Assembly: GCF_030143245.1 (NCBI RefSeq) | Contig: NZ_JARJNS010000001.1 | Span: 558,001-622,000 of the forward strand | Direction of reading: 5' to 3' | Source: Rhabdaerophilum sp. SD176 | GTDB taxonomy: Bacteria > Pseudomonadota > Alphaproteobacteria > Rhizobiales > Beijerinckiaceae | Length of the DNA stretch: 64,000 nucleotides | Shown: piece by piece, positions 24,782 through 34,103 of the stretch | Numbering within the stretch: the stretch's first letter is position 1 | Layout of the letters: each line of letters starts with the position of its first letter | Position numbers and translations under genes: made by a program | Notes under the pieces: model-generated | What the model saw: the letters and a program-made list of their open reading frames with translations, nothing else | The model's database searches: none | Told to the model about the DNA's origin: nothing

Positions 24782-26059
24782 ATGCTGCTGATTACATTTC
24801 TCTTTTTCGCGCTGATGTTTGTCGGCATGCCGGTCTCGCTGGCCATCGGCATTTCCGGTTTCAGCTTCTTCCTGCTCAGCGGCACAGTGCCGGTCAGCAT
24901 TGCCGTGCAGCAGATTGCCACCCAGTCGCAGAGCTTCCCGCTGCTCGCCGTGCCCTTCTTCGTGCTGGCTGGCCACATGATGAACAAGACCGGCATCACC
25001 CACCGCCTGATCGCCTGTTCGAACGTGCTCGTGAGCTGGATGTCCGGCGGGCTGGCGCAGGTCTGCATCCTGCTCTCCACCATGATGGGCGGGATTTCCG
25101 GCTCCGCCGTCGCCGATGCGGCAATGGAAGCGCGGATGCTCGGCCCGGAAATGATCCGCCGCGGCTATTCGAAGGGCTTCACCTGTTCGGTCATCGCGGT
25201 TGGCTCGCTGATCACCGCCACCATCCCGCCCAGCCTCGGGCTGATCCTCTACGGCTATATCGGCAATGTCTCGATCGGCCGGCTCTTCCTCGCCGGGATC
25301 ATTCCCGGGCTGTTGATGATGGTCGGGCTGATGAGCGTCGTCTGGTATATCTCCCGCAAGCGGGGCTACCAGCCCGCAGCGGCGGAACGGCCGAAGGCCC
25401 GCGAGGTCTGGCGCGCGGTCGTCGATGCGAAATGGGCGTTGCTCTTTCCCGTCGCGCTGCTGGTCGGAATTCGCGCGGGGGTCTTCACCCCGTCCGAGAT
25501 CGGCGCCTTTGCCGTGTTCTATGCCGTGGTGGTCGGCGCCTTCCTCCACCGGGAATTGACCTGGCACCGTTTCGAGGAGGCCCTGTCCGAAGGCGTGCTC
25601 GATGTCGGCATCATCATGTTCGTGATCCTGATGTCCGGCCCGCTCGGCTATGCGATCATCTTCGAGCAGACGCCGCAGGCCATGGCGCAATGGATGCTGG
25701 GCCTTTCGAACAACCCCACCGTGATCGTCCTGCTGATCCTGCTGCTGCTGCTGATCCTCGGCACGGCTCTGGAAAGCACCGTCATGGTGCTGCTGCTGAC
25801 GCCGATCTTCGTGCCGATCATCACCAAGCTGGGGGTCGACCCGGTGCATTTCGGCATCGTGATGATGTCGGTCGTGACCCTCGGCTCGATGACGCCGCCG
25901 GTCGGGCCCTGCATGTTCGCCTGCTGCTCCATCCTCGATACATCGATGGAGGAATACACGGTCGAGAGCCTGCCCTTCCTCGCCATGATCTGCTTCGTGA
26001 TCATGCTGCTGGTCCTGCTGCCCGGTATCACGCTGTTCCTGCCCAACCTGTTGATGTGA
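24782..26059 (+). CDS. TRAP transporter large permease (DctM family)
   Basis: A 425-residue inner-membrane protein with about 11-12 hydrophobic segments. DctM features include MSGGLAQVCILLSTMMGGISGSAVADA in pieces, the TATIPPSLGLILYG segment and the later GSMTPPVGPCMFACCSI, the two paired half-sites that coordinate Na+ in this family. It moves the substrate using a sodium gradient and depends on the binding protein. Confidence 0.92.
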   Translation: MLLITFLFFALMFVGMPVSLAIGISGFSFFLLSGTVPVSIAVQQIATQSQSFPLLAVPFFVLAGHMMNKTGITHRLIACSNVLVSWMSGGLAQVCILLSTMMGGISGSAVADAAMEARMLGPEMIRRGYSKGFTCSVIAVGSLITATIPPSLGLILYGYIGNVSIGRLFLAGIIPGLLMMVGLMSVVWYISRKRGYQPAAAERPKAREVWRAVVDAKWALLFPVALLVGIRAGVFTPSEIGAFAVFYAVVVGAFLHRELTWHRFEEALSEGVLDVGIIMFVILMSGPLGYAIIFEQTPQAMAQWMLGLSNNPTVIVLLILLLLLILGTALESTVMVLLLTPIFVPIITKLGVDPVHFGIVMMSVVTLGSMTPPVGPCMFACCSILDTSMEEYTVESLPFLAMICFVIMLLVLLPGITLFLPNLLM

Positions 26060-26075
26060 CGGAAGGATCAAGAGC

Positions 26076-27269
26076 ATGCTGCAAAGCTGGCGCTGGTTCG
26101 GCCCGGGTGATGCCGTCTCTCTCGCTGCCGCACGGCAGGCGGGGGCGACGGGCATCGTCACGTCGTTGCACCATATCCCCTATGGCGAGGTCTGGAAGCC
26201 GGAGGACATTGCGAAACGGCAGGCGGAGATTGCCGCGCCCGGCTTCGGCCTGCATTGGGCCGTCGTCGAGAGCCTGCCGGTCCATGAACGAATCCGGATC
26301 GGCGAGGGCCCGCTCGAGCCGCTGTTTGCGGCCTACCGGGATTCGCTCAGGAATCTCGCGGCGGCCGGCATCCGGACGATCTGCTACAATTTCATGCCGG
26401 TGTTGGACTGGACCCGTACCCAGATGGATGCGGAACTACCCGGCGGCGCCCGGGCGTTGCGCTTCAACCTGCACGAATATGTGGCTTTCGACTGGCTGAT
26501 GCTTCAGCGACCCGGGGCCGACGAGGGTTACAGCCACGATATTCTCACCCGCGCAAAGGCCTGGCATGACGGTGCTTCGGAAGGCGACAAGGCCCGCCTC
26601 CTCGCCAACATCATGGCCGGCCTGCCCGGCGCCTATGACCGATACGACATTCCCGGCCTGCGCCTGATGCTCGATCGCTATCGCGGCATCGGCCATCGCG
26701 ACCTGCAGGGCAACCTCCGCCGCTTCCTCGAGGCGGTGGTGCCGGCAGCGGAAGATCTCGGCATGCGGCTCTGCATCCACCCGGATGATCCGCCCCGCCC
26801 GGTTTTCGGCCTGCCGCGCATCGTCTCCTGCGCGCAGGACGTCGCCGACATCCTCGCCATGGTCGATTCCCCGGCCAATGGCCTGACGCTCTGCTCGGGC
26901 TCGCTCGGCGCCAACCCGGCGAATGACGTGCCAGCCATTGCCCGCCGCTTCGCCGGGCGGATCTGGTTCGCGCATTTGCGCAATGTGGCAAAGGACCCGG
27001 ATGGTTCCTTCATGGAGGCCGAACATCTGGGCGGGGATACCGACATGGTCGAACTGGTCGCGGCCTTGCTCGACGAGGAGGCCCGCCGGCGCGCCGCCGG
27101 CGAGGACTTCGCCGAGATCCCGATGCGGCCCGACCACGGCCATGAAATCCTCGACGATATCGGACGGGCCAGCCATCCCGGCTACCCGTTCATCGGCCGG
27201 CTCCGCGGCCTCGCGGAACTGCGCGGCGTGATGGCCGCCCTGTCCCATACGCGGGGGCGAACGGCCTGA
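26076..27269 (+). CDS. uxuA: Mannonate dehydratase UxuA-like
   Basis: A 397-residue TIM-barrel enzyme. It shows the start QSWRWFGPGDAVSL, WAVVESLPVHE, CYNFMPVLDWTRT, RLCIHPDDPPRPVFGLPRI, GLTLCSGSLGA and FAHLRNV, which include the Cys, His and Asp metal ligands of the family. It dehydrates D-mannonate to 2-keto-3-deoxygluconate in the glucuronate pathway. It lies 17 bp downstream of the TRAP permease with a GGAAGG site. Hexuronate isomerase, mannonate oxidoreductase and KDG kinase are not in the window. Confidence 0.9.
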   Translation: MLQSWRWFGPGDAVSLAAARQAGATGIVTSLHHIPYGEVWKPEDIAKRQAEIAAPGFGLHWAVVESLPVHERIRIGEGPLEPLFAAYRDSLRNLAAAGIRTICYNFMPVLDWTRTQMDAELPGGARALRFNLHEYVAFDWLMLQRPGADEGYSHDILTRAKAWHDGASEGDKARLLANIMAGLPGAYDRYDIPGLRLMLDRYRGIGHRDLQGNLRRFLEAVVPAAEDLGMRLCIHPDDPPRPVFGLPRIVSCAQDVADILAMVDSPANGLTLCSGSLGANPANDVPAIARRFAGRIWFAHLRNVAKDPDGSFMEAEHLGGDTDMVELVAALLDEEARRRAAGEDFAEIPMRPDHGHEILDDIGRASHPGYPFIGRLRGLAELRGVMAALSHTRGRTA

Positions 27270-27336
27270 AGGCGACATCCCCAGGGCTTGACCCGGCCAT
27301 CCGGTTGGCGCGAAAGCAGGGGGCAATGCCGACCGG

Positions 27337-28296
27337 ATGGACCCGCCGATGCCTGAGAGCCCCGCCCCGCGCCTGCCCTTCCTCGACAAGGCCCGCGGCA
27401 TCGCCCTCGCGGCGATGGTGGTCTACCATTTCGTCTGGGACCTCTCCTTTCTCGGGCTGATCGACCCGACCATCCGTGATTCCCTGCTCTGGAGCGGCTT
27501 TGCGCGCCTCATCGCCGCAAGCTTCCTCATCCTCGCCGGGATCGGGCTGGTCCTCGCCCATGGGCAGGGCCTCGACCGGGCGAAATTCCTCCGCCGGCTC
27601 GCGCTGGTCGCGGGTGCAGCCCTGCTTGTCACCGCAGGAACCTGGCTGGTCTTCCCCGATGCCTTCGTCTTTTTCGGCATCCTCCACGCCATCGCGCTCG
27701 GCAGCGTGCTGGCCTTGCCTTTCCTGAGGCTGCCGGTCTGGGTGGTCCTTGCCGCAACGGCGCTCGTCTGGCTCCTGCCCTTCCTCGTGCAAAGCCCGGC
27801 CATGGCGGCGCCGGTCCTGATCTGGATCGGTCTCGGCGATCGCCTGCCAAATTCGACCGATTTCGTGCCGGTCTTTCCGTGGTTCGGCTTCCTGCTGCTC
27901 GGCGTCGCGGTCGGCCGCCTTGTCGACTGGTCGCGCCTTGCCGGGCCGGAACCGGCGACCCGCCCCGGTCGCCTGCTCGCCACAGCCGGCCGCCGCAGCC
28001 TGCTGGTCTATCTCGTCCACCAGCCCCTGCTGCTCGGCACACTCTGGCTGGTGGCGCTGATGGTGGTGCAGCGGCCCGATCCGGAGGCGCGGCCCTTCCT
28101 CGCCGCCTGCCATGCCCAATGCGCGGCGAATGGTGCCGACGCCCCGACCTGCACGCGCCTCTGCCGGTGCGCGCTCGAGGCGACCCGCGCCGAGGGCCTC
28201 TGGGCCAGCCTGATGCGGGACCAGCTCAACGACAGCCAGCGCAGCCGCGTCGAGGCGATCAGCCGGCGTTGTGCCGAGATTTCCAGCCTGCGCTGA
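27337..28296 (+). CDS. Heparan-alpha-glucosaminide N-acetyltransferase-like membrane protein with cysteine tail
   Basis: A 319-residue protein with about seven to eight hydrophobic helices in residues 10-245. The N-terminus RLPFLDKARGIALAAMVVYH matches the HGSNAT_cat/DUF1624 acyltransferase family, and PVFPWFGFLLLGVAVGR and YLVHQPLL are typical later segments. After the last helix there is a soluble tail with a C-x3-C-x9-C-x3-C-x-C pattern (residues about 252-275) and one further Cys. The acyl acceptor is unknown. An ATG four codons downstream of the chosen one is an alternative start. Confidence 0.82.
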   Translation: MDPPMPESPAPRLPFLDKARGIALAAMVVYHFVWDLSFLGLIDPTIRDSLLWSGFARLIAASFLILAGIGLVLAHGQGLDRAKFLRRLALVAGAALLVTAGTWLVFPDAFVFFGILHAIALGSVLALPFLRLPVWVVLAATALVWLLPFLVQSPAMAAPVLIWIGLGDRLPNSTDFVPVFPWFGFLLLGVAVGRLVDWSRLAGPEPATRPGRLLATAGRRSLLVYLVHQPLLLGTLWLVALMVVQRPDPEARPFLAACHAQCAANGADAPTCTRLCRCALEATRAEGLWASLMRDQLNDSQRSRVEAISRRCAEISSLR

Positions 28297-28367
28297 TGTT
28301 TTGGACTCGCTGCCGTCTCGCGGCATAGTGGCAGGACAGACGCGGGATCGCGCGGACGGAAGGGACG

Positions 28368-29294
28368 ATGAATTTCCAGCAATTGCGGATCATCCGCGAA
28401 ACCGTGCGCCGCCAGTTCAACCTGACCGAGGTCGCCCATCACCTCGCCACCTCGCAATCCGGCGTGTCGAAGCACATCAAGGACCTCGAGGACGAACTCG
28501 GCGTGGCGCTCTTCGTCCGGCGCGGCAAGCGCCTGCTCGACCTGACGGAGCCCGGCCGCGAGATCCTCGCAATGGCGGAGCGCATCCTGACCGATGCCGG
28601 CAACATCAAGCGTATCGCCGAGCAGATGGCGCAGGCCGATCACGGCCAGCTCACCATTGCCACCACGCATATGCAGGCACGCTACGCGCTTCCCCGCGTC
28701 GTCGCTGCGTTCCGCGCGCGGTTCCCGAATGTGCAGTTGGTCCTGCACCAGTCAAGCCCGCCGGAAATCGCCGCCATGCTGGTCGAGGGCCGCGCCGATA
28801 TCGGCATCGCCACCGAGACCGTTGGCCGGGTGCCGGAGCTCGTCGCCTTTCCCTATTACCGCTGGCACCATGCCGTGGTCGTGCCGAAGGGCCATCCGCT
28901 GGAATCAGCCGGCCCGCTCAGCCTCGCCGCCATCGCGGCCTACCCGGTAATCACCTATCATCAGGGCTTTACCGGGCGCCCGGCCATCGACCGCGCCTTC
29001 GAGGCCGCGGGGGAGCAGCCCTCCATCGTCATGGAAGCCATCGATGCCGATGTCATCAAGGCCTATGTCGAGCTGGGCCTCGGGATCGGCATCATCGCCG
29101 CGCAGGTCTTCGAGCCGGCGCGCGATACCGGCCTCACCTTGCTCGACAGCGGCAGCCTCTTCGAGGAAATGACCTCGCATATTGCCGTCAAACGCGGCCG
29201 GTTCCTGCGGGGCTTCGCCTATCGCTTCATCGAGGCCTGCGACCCGGCCTTGACCGAAGCGGTGATCCGCGCCGGCACGGAGCAGGGGCGCTGA
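28368..29294 (+). CDS. cysB: CysB-like LysR regulator
   Basis: A 308-residue LysR protein. The start MNFQQLRIIRETVRRQFNLT with LATSQSGVSKHIKDLEDELG is characteristic of CysB/Cbl, and the effector domain begins TIATTHMQARYALP, the sulfur-ligand pocket region. CysB proteins activate sulfate/sulfonate assimilation in response to N-acetylserine or APS. It has a GGAAGGGA site and is alone; no cys gene is next to it. CysB versus Cbl cannot be decided by eye. Confidence 0.85.
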   Translation: MNFQQLRIIRETVRRQFNLTEVAHHLATSQSGVSKHIKDLEDELGVALFVRRGKRLLDLTEPGREILAMAERILTDAGNIKRIAEQMAQADHGQLTIATTHMQARYALPRVVAAFRARFPNVQLVLHQSSPPEIAAMLVEGRADIGIATETVGRVPELVAFPYYRWHHAVVVPKGHPLESAGPLSLAAIAAYPVITYHQGFTGRPAIDRAFEAAGEQPSIVMEAIDADVIKAYVELGLGIGIIAAQVFEPARDTGLTLLDSGSLFEEMTSHIAVKRGRFLRGFAYRFIEACDPALTEAVIRAGTEQGR

Positions 29295-29369
29295 TCGGCA
29301 TCGGTCCGGCATGCCGCGCGGCGATCCCGGAGAATGGTGGCGATGTCAGGAAAATCAGGTGGAAGGGAG

Positions 29370-29454
29370 TGGTGGGGGAAGCAGGACTCGAACCTGCGAA
29401 GGCTTAGCCAGCGGATTTACAGTCCGCCCCCTTTGCCGCTCGGGACATTCCCCC
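29370..29454 (-). tRNA. tRNA-Tyr (GTA), class II with long variable arm, CCA encoded
   Basis: Minus strand: acceptor GGGGGAA pairs with TTCCCCC, followed by A-CCA. The anticodon GTA is at 29418-29420 inside GCGGACT-GTA-AATCCGC, and the T arm is GCAGG-TTCGAGT-CCTGC. The length of 85 nt and the extra arm are as expected for bacterial tRNA-Tyr. Confidence 0.95.
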
Positions 29455-29703
29455 ACAAACGCTGTACCTCGGTTTCCCGAGCGCGAGGCCGCGTTATGAT
29501 CAAGCCGTCCCGGTGTGTCAACGGAAGAAAGCAGCCGGCAGCCTAGAAATTTGGCTGACGAAACCCGGGAGCAGGCGTGAAATCCCCGAACGATCGGCCT
29601 GGCAGGGCAGGTCTCCAGAAGCCGGGTAATCGACAAGTCGACAGCAAACGCCTATCCCGGCAAACCTCACGCTGAATCCGGGGCTCCCCGGGAAGGACAG
29701 AAC

Positions 29704-30561
29704 ATGAAATCGCCCTATCGGCGCGCTGGCCAGAAGGATGGCGGCCAACGCGCCCTCCCCGCAACCGGTCCGGATGACACGGCCCCGAAGCGCTTCAAGG
29801 ACAAGTCCCGCTTCGCGCCAAAGCCGAAGAAGGAAAAGCCGAAGCCGCCCGAGGATTGCGACGTGCTCTACGGCATCCACAGCGTCCATGAGGCCCTCGC
29901 CAACCCGGCCCGCAAGCATCACCGCCTGCTCGCCACGGAGAACGGCCTGCTGCGCCTCAGCGAAGACCTGACGCTGCCGATCCAGGCGGAAGTGGTGAAG
30001 CCGGACGCGATCAACGCGCTGCTTCCGCCGGATGCCGTGCATCAGGGTGTCTATCTCGAGACGTTCCGCCTGCCCCTGCTGCGGCTCGAGGCCGTCCCGC
30101 AGGACAAGATCATCGTGGCGCTCGACCAGGTGACGGATCCGCATAATGTCGGCGCGATCCTGCGCAGCGCTGCCGCCTTCGGGGTGGGCGCCCTGCTCAC
30201 GACGTTCCGGAACAGCCCCGAGGTCAGCGGCGTCCTTGCCAAGGCGGCATCCGGGGCGCTCGAGCATGTGCCGATCGTCGGGGTCACCAATCTCGGCCGG
30301 GCGCTGACAAGCCTGCAGGAAGAAGGATTCCTGCTGGTCGGTCTTGATTCCGAAGCCACGGAAGAATTCCACGACCTGCCGCTCCGCATGCCGCTCGTGC
30401 TGGTACTCGGGGCCGAGGGCAAGGGCCTGCGCCAGTCGACGCGCACGCTGTGCAACCATCTGGCCCGGCTGGAACTGCCCGGCGCGATCCGCAGCCTCAA
30501 TGTCTCGAACGCGGCAGCGATCAGCCTCTATGCCGTGTCGCGCGGGCTGAAGGGCGGCTGA
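29704..30561 (+). CDS. rlmB: 23S rRNA (guanosine-2'-O-)-methyltransferase RlmB (TrmH family)
   Basis: A 285-residue SPOUT methyltransferase. Residues 1-50 are a basic Lys/Pro-rich extension, 52-125 the L30e-like substrate-binding domain (LYGIHSVHEAL), and 130-283 the knotted SAM domain with ALDQVTDPHNVGAILRSAAAFG, LVLVLGAEGKGLR and LNVSNAAAISLY (motifs 1-3). It 2'-O-methylates G2251 of 23S rRNA during ribosome assembly. It is convergent with the MHS transporter gene. Confidence 0.93.
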   Translation: MKSPYRRAGQKDGGQRALPATGPDDTAPKRFKDKSRFAPKPKKEKPKPPEDCDVLYGIHSVHEALANPARKHHRLLATENGLLRLSEDLTLPIQAEVVKPDAINALLPPDAVHQGVYLETFRLPLLRLEAVPQDKIIVALDQVTDPHNVGAILRSAAAFGVGALLTTFRNSPEVSGVLAKAASGALEHVPIVGVTNLGRALTSLQEEGFLLVGLDSEATEEFHDLPLRMPLVLVLGAEGKGLRQSTRTLCNHLARLELPGAIRSLNVSNAAAISLYAVSRGLKGG

Positions 30562-30605
30562 GCCTGCCCTCGCCCGCCGGAACCGGCTGATTTGCCCGGG
30601 CTCTG

Positions 30606-30633
30606 ACAAAAAACCCCGCCGTTTCCGGCGGGG
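30606..30633 (-). terminator. Rho-independent terminator of the MHS transporter gene
   Basis: CCCCGCCG-TTTC-CGGCGGGG, with an A-run on the plus strand before it; read on the minus strand this is an 8-bp GC stem followed by TTTTTTGT. Confidence 0.85.
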
Positions 30634-30680
30634 TTCGAAGGAAGGTCGTCCGCGGGGACAACGCTGGCGTTGTTGAACCC

Positions 30681-32360
30681 TCAGCGGTTCTCGACCGTAT
30701 AGATATCCCGGTCCTTCGTTTCCTTCACGAAGAACAGGCCGATCACGAAGGTGCCGAGCGCCACGACGACCGGATACCACAGGCCGTAATAGATATCGCC
30801 GGTCGCCGCGACCATGGCGAAGGAGGTCGGGGGCAGGAAGCCGCCGAACCAGCCATTGCCGATATGGTAGGGCAGCGACATCGCGGTGTAGCGGATGCGG
30901 GTCGGGAAGAACTCGACCAGCGCCGCCGCAATCGGGCCATAGACCGCCGTCACGTAGAGAACGAGGATCGTCAGGATGGCGACGATGCTCCAGGCCTGGG
31001 TCGTTGCCGGGATGACACCGGTGACCTTGACGATCGACGGATCGCCTGCCTTCGGATAGCCCGCCTCGACGGCCGCTGCCGTGAAGGCTGCGATATTGGC
31101 CGGAATGGCCGGGGCAATCGCCACGTCCTTGCCCGCCACGACAACCTTGGCGGTGCTGCCGGCCGGGGCCGGGGTGAAGTCATACTTCACAGCGGCACGG
31201 GCCAGGGCCACGCGGGCCACGTCGCAGGCCGCGGTGAAGGTGCGGATGCCAACCGGGTCGATCACGTTGCCGCAGGTGGCAGGATCGGCGACGACCTGCA
31301 CCTTGATGGTCTTGATCGCGTTGTCGAGCTTCGGGTTGGCCACCTGCGTCATCGCCTGGAAGAGCGGGAAGAAGGTGAGCGCCGCCACAAGGCATCCGCC
31401 GAGGATCACCGGCTTGCGGCCGATCTTGTCCGAGAGCGAGCCGAAGAAGATGAAGCCGCCGGTGCCGAGGATGAGCGACCAGGCCACCAGCACGTTGGCC
31501 GTAAACAGGTCGACCTTCAGGATGCTCTGCAGGAAGAACAGCGCGTAGAACTGGCCCGTATACCAGACCACGGCCTGGCCAGCGACGAGGCCGAGCAACG
31601 CGATGATCACGACCTTGAGGTTCTTCCACTGGCCGAAGGCTTCCGAGAGCGGCGCCTTCGATTGCGTGCCTTCTTCCTTCATCTTCTTGAAGGCCGGGCT
31701 TTCCTGCATCTGCAGGCGGATCCAGACCGAGACGGCAAGGAGGAAGATCGAGCCAAGGAACGGAATGCGCCAGCCATAATCGGCGAAGTCTTTTTCGCCG
31801 AGATAGAGCCGCAGCGACAGGATCACGACCAGCGAGAGCAGCAGGCCGAGCGTCGCCGTGGTCTGGATCCACGAGGTGTAGAAGCCGCGGCGACCAACCG
31901 GCGCATGTTCGGCGACATAGACGGCCGCACCGCCATATTCACCGCCGAGCGCGAGGCCCTGCAGCATGCGAAGGCCGATCAGGATGACCGGGGCCACCCA
32001 GCCGATCGTCGAATAGGACGGCAGCAGGCCGACCGCGAAGGTCGAGAGGCCCATGATCAGGATGGTGACGAGGAAGGTCTGCTTGCGGCCGATCAGGTCC
32101 CCCAGGCGGCCGAAGAACAGCGCACCGAACGGACGCACGAGGAAGCCCGCCGCGAAGGCCAGCAGCGCAAAGACATTCCGCGTCGACTGATCGAAGGACG
32201 AGAAGAACTGCGCCCCGATCATCACGGCCAGCGCGCCGTAGAGGTAGAAATCGTACCACTCGAAGACGGTACCGAGCGAAGAGGCCAGAATGACCTTCTT
32301 CTCTTCCTTGGTCATGGGCCGGACATCACGTCCGGCCTGGATGGCTTGCGCCTGTGCCAT
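30681..32360 (-). CDS. MFS transporter, metabolite:H+ symporter (MHS) family, with large loop insertion
   Basis: A 559-residue inner-membrane protein with 12 predicted helices. The MHS start SSLGTVFEWYDFYLYG, RPFGALFFGRLGDLIGRK and LQGLALGGEYGGA are clear. Between helices in the second half (residues about 355-470) there is a hydrophilic, Ala-rich insertion of over 100 residues with two cysteines, probably periplasmic. Relatives import dicarboxylates, shikimate, proline or aromatic acids with protons. It starts after a CAGGAGA site. The substrate is unknown. Confidence 0.9.
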   Translation of the reverse strand: MAQAQAIQAGRDVRPMTKEEKKVILASSLGTVFEWYDFYLYGALAVMIGAQFFSSFDQSTRNVFALLAFAAGFLVRPFGALFFGRLGDLIGRKQTFLVTILIMGLSTFAVGLLPSYSTIGWVAPVILIGLRMLQGLALGGEYGGAAVYVAEHAPVGRRGFYTSWIQTTATLGLLLSLVVILSLRLYLGEKDFADYGWRIPFLGSIFLLAVSVWIRLQMQESPAFKKMKEEGTQSKAPLSEAFGQWKNLKVVIIALLGLVAGQAVVWYTGQFYALFFLQSILKVDLFTANVLVAWSLILGTGGFIFFGSLSDKIGRKPVILGGCLVAALTFFPLFQAMTQVANPKLDNAIKTIKVQVVADPATCGNVIDPVGIRTFTAACDVARVALARAAVKYDFTPAPAGSTAKVVVAGKDVAIAPAIPANIAAFTAAAVEAGYPKAGDPSIVKVTGVIPATTQAWSIVAILTILVLYVTAVYGPIAAALVEFFPTRIRYTAMSLPYHIGNGWFGGFLPPTSFAMVAATGDIYYGLWYPVVVALGTFVIGLFFVKETKDRDIYTVENR

Positions 32361-32719
32361 GGGCGTTCTCCTGAACTGTGCGGCATCGAATTCAGGGCCG
32401 GACAGGCAACAAGCCGCCCTCCGCCGGACGAGCCGGCGCTGGCGGGGTCTTGCTGATGCAGGCGACCCGGTTCAATGTTGTCGTTGAAGCGGCGGCCTGC
32501 GCCCCCACTGCGCCGTCTATAGACCGCGCTCCCTCGGCGCCCCAGCCGGCAATTGGGCTGATAGACCAAGGTCGGGAGTCTTTCGTCGGAACCGGTCGCG
32601 GGCCGGGCCTCGGGGTGCAGGGGCACAGCGCGGAGGCCCCCTTGCCGGCAATCGCCATTCGCGAACATGCACGCAAAGCCGTTGCCAGCGCCGGCCAAAT
32701 CGGGAATAGGAGAAACCGC
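32361..32719. other. Intergenic region between MHS transporter and tRNA-Thr
   Basis: About 360 bp with no supported gene. It should hold the leftward transporter promoter and the rightward tRNA promoter. I see no strong hairpin or palindrome. Confidence 0.5.
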
Positions 32720-32794
<75 letters not shown>

Positions 32795-33123
32795 TTTCTT
32801 CCCTTCTTTCTGCGAATAGCGACCTGAGGAACAGGTCCCCTGCCCGCGCCCGGTCGTGCCCCGGATTTGCTCAACCGCCGGCTGCACGCCTTCGCTCCAA
32901 CATCGATTCCTTCCGGATTGGCAGATACCCCGCCACCGTCTCCCGGCAGGTCCTGTGCCTTCACAGTCACAGCACCCGGACCCCTTGGACTAGTCCTTTC
33001 GATCATTTGCGCCCGCCGGTGACGGCTGCTTCTGTCCGCACACAAACAGCAGGCGACGGCGCGTCGGGCGGGCTTCGGCGATCCCAAAGCGTCGTCATAC
33101 GAACGGGCAAGGGGCTGATACGG
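32795..33123. other. Intergenic region upstream of outer-membrane protein gene
   Basis: About 330 bp after tRNA-Thr. The open frame crossing it lacks protein-like composition. No terminator with a T-run, repeat or clear promoter could be picked out by eye. Confidence 0.45.
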
Positions 33124-34044
33124 ATGCGCGTGACGCCAGGCTTCATCATTGCGGCGGGATTGCTCGCCATGCCATCCGCAGCGTTGGCACAGGCGAACTT
33201 CAGCAATGCCAGACTGCCGAAACTCGCGCAGGTGCGCACGCTGCCTTTGCCAGCGGAATTCGTGGATCCGGCCCGGCGCGGCTTCCTGCACAGTTTCCGG
33301 CTGTCGGTTGATCTCGGCATGGCCATCACCGAGAAGCGCCGCCAGCCGACACGGCTGAAGCAGAACAGCTATGGCACCCAACTGGGCCTCAGCTTCGGCA
33401 TCAGTTCGATGGGCTTTGCCTCGGTCACGGGCAATGTCTCGCGGGAAACGATCAAGTCGACCATTCTCGCCTTCCCGCTATCGCTCGATTCGAAAGCGGA
33501 AGCCGGCGGGGCCGATTTGGTCCTCGGGATCACGCCCCTGCCCTTCCTCCGCGTCGGCATCCTTGGAGGGTTCGGCATCGGGAACAGCACCTACCAGTTC
33601 GTCGGGGTGGCGGGCACGCCGGTCGGGGCGGACAGCACCAGCTACCGCTTCGGCGCCTTTGCCGGAGCGTCCTATCCGGTCGGCCCGGTGATGCTCTCGC
33701 TGGATGCCACGTTGCTGACCACCCGGAGCCGGCAGGCCTATGACCCGACCAACATTCCGCCCGTAGCGCATTTCGGGTCGACGATCGGGATGCTGCATCT
33801 GAGTGCGCTCTATTCGATCACGCCGCGCCTGCGCCTTTCGGGCGGCATCATCCTGAACCAGGTGCTCGCCGAGAAAGTGGCGCCAGCCGAACGCGGGCTC
33901 GACCCGAGCTGGTTCACGCTGCAGGCGGGCCTCGCCTACCAGATCAACCGGAACTGGGAAGTGTCGATCAAGGGCATGACCTGGCTCTCCAACCAGCGCA
34001 TGAACTACAGCCGGGCGACCATCGGCGCGGCCTACACTTTCTGA
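33124..34044 (+). CDS. Outer-membrane beta-barrel protein, unknown function
   Basis: A 306-residue exported protein; the ATG at 33124 follows AAGGGG and gives the signal peptide MRVTPGFIIAAGLLAM with cleavage near ALAQA. The rest alternates hydrophobic and polar residues in short strands (YRFGAFAGASYPV, LRLSGGIILNQVL) and ends in AAYTF, the aromatic C-terminal residue recognised by the Bam machinery. It resembles autotransporter-barrel or porin-like proteins without a passenger domain. A lipoprotein gene follows 59 bp downstream. Confidence 0.75.
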   Translation: MRVTPGFIIAAGLLAMPSAALAQANFSNARLPKLAQVRTLPLPAEFVDPARRGFLHSFRLSVDLGMAITEKRRQPTRLKQNSYGTQLGLSFGISSMGFASVTGNVSRETIKSTILAFPLSLDSKAEAGGADLVLGITPLPFLRVGILGGFGIGNSTYQFVGVAGTPVGADSTSYRFGAFAGASYPVGPVMLSLDATLLTTRSRQAYDPTNIPPVAHFGSTIGMLHLSALYSITPRLRLSGGIILNQVLAEKVAPAERGLDPSWFTLQAGLAYQINRNWEVSIKGMTWLSNQRMNYSRATIGAAYTF

Positions 34045-34103
34045 TCCCATTCCGGTGCCGCGGCCCTGCCCCGGCGCATTCCGACCCTTCCGGAGATACC
34101 CTG

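Noticed and set aside
29370-29454. tRNA-Tyr as an integration site of a mobile element
   Set aside because: No integrase, direct repeat of the tRNA end or foreign composition lies beside it.
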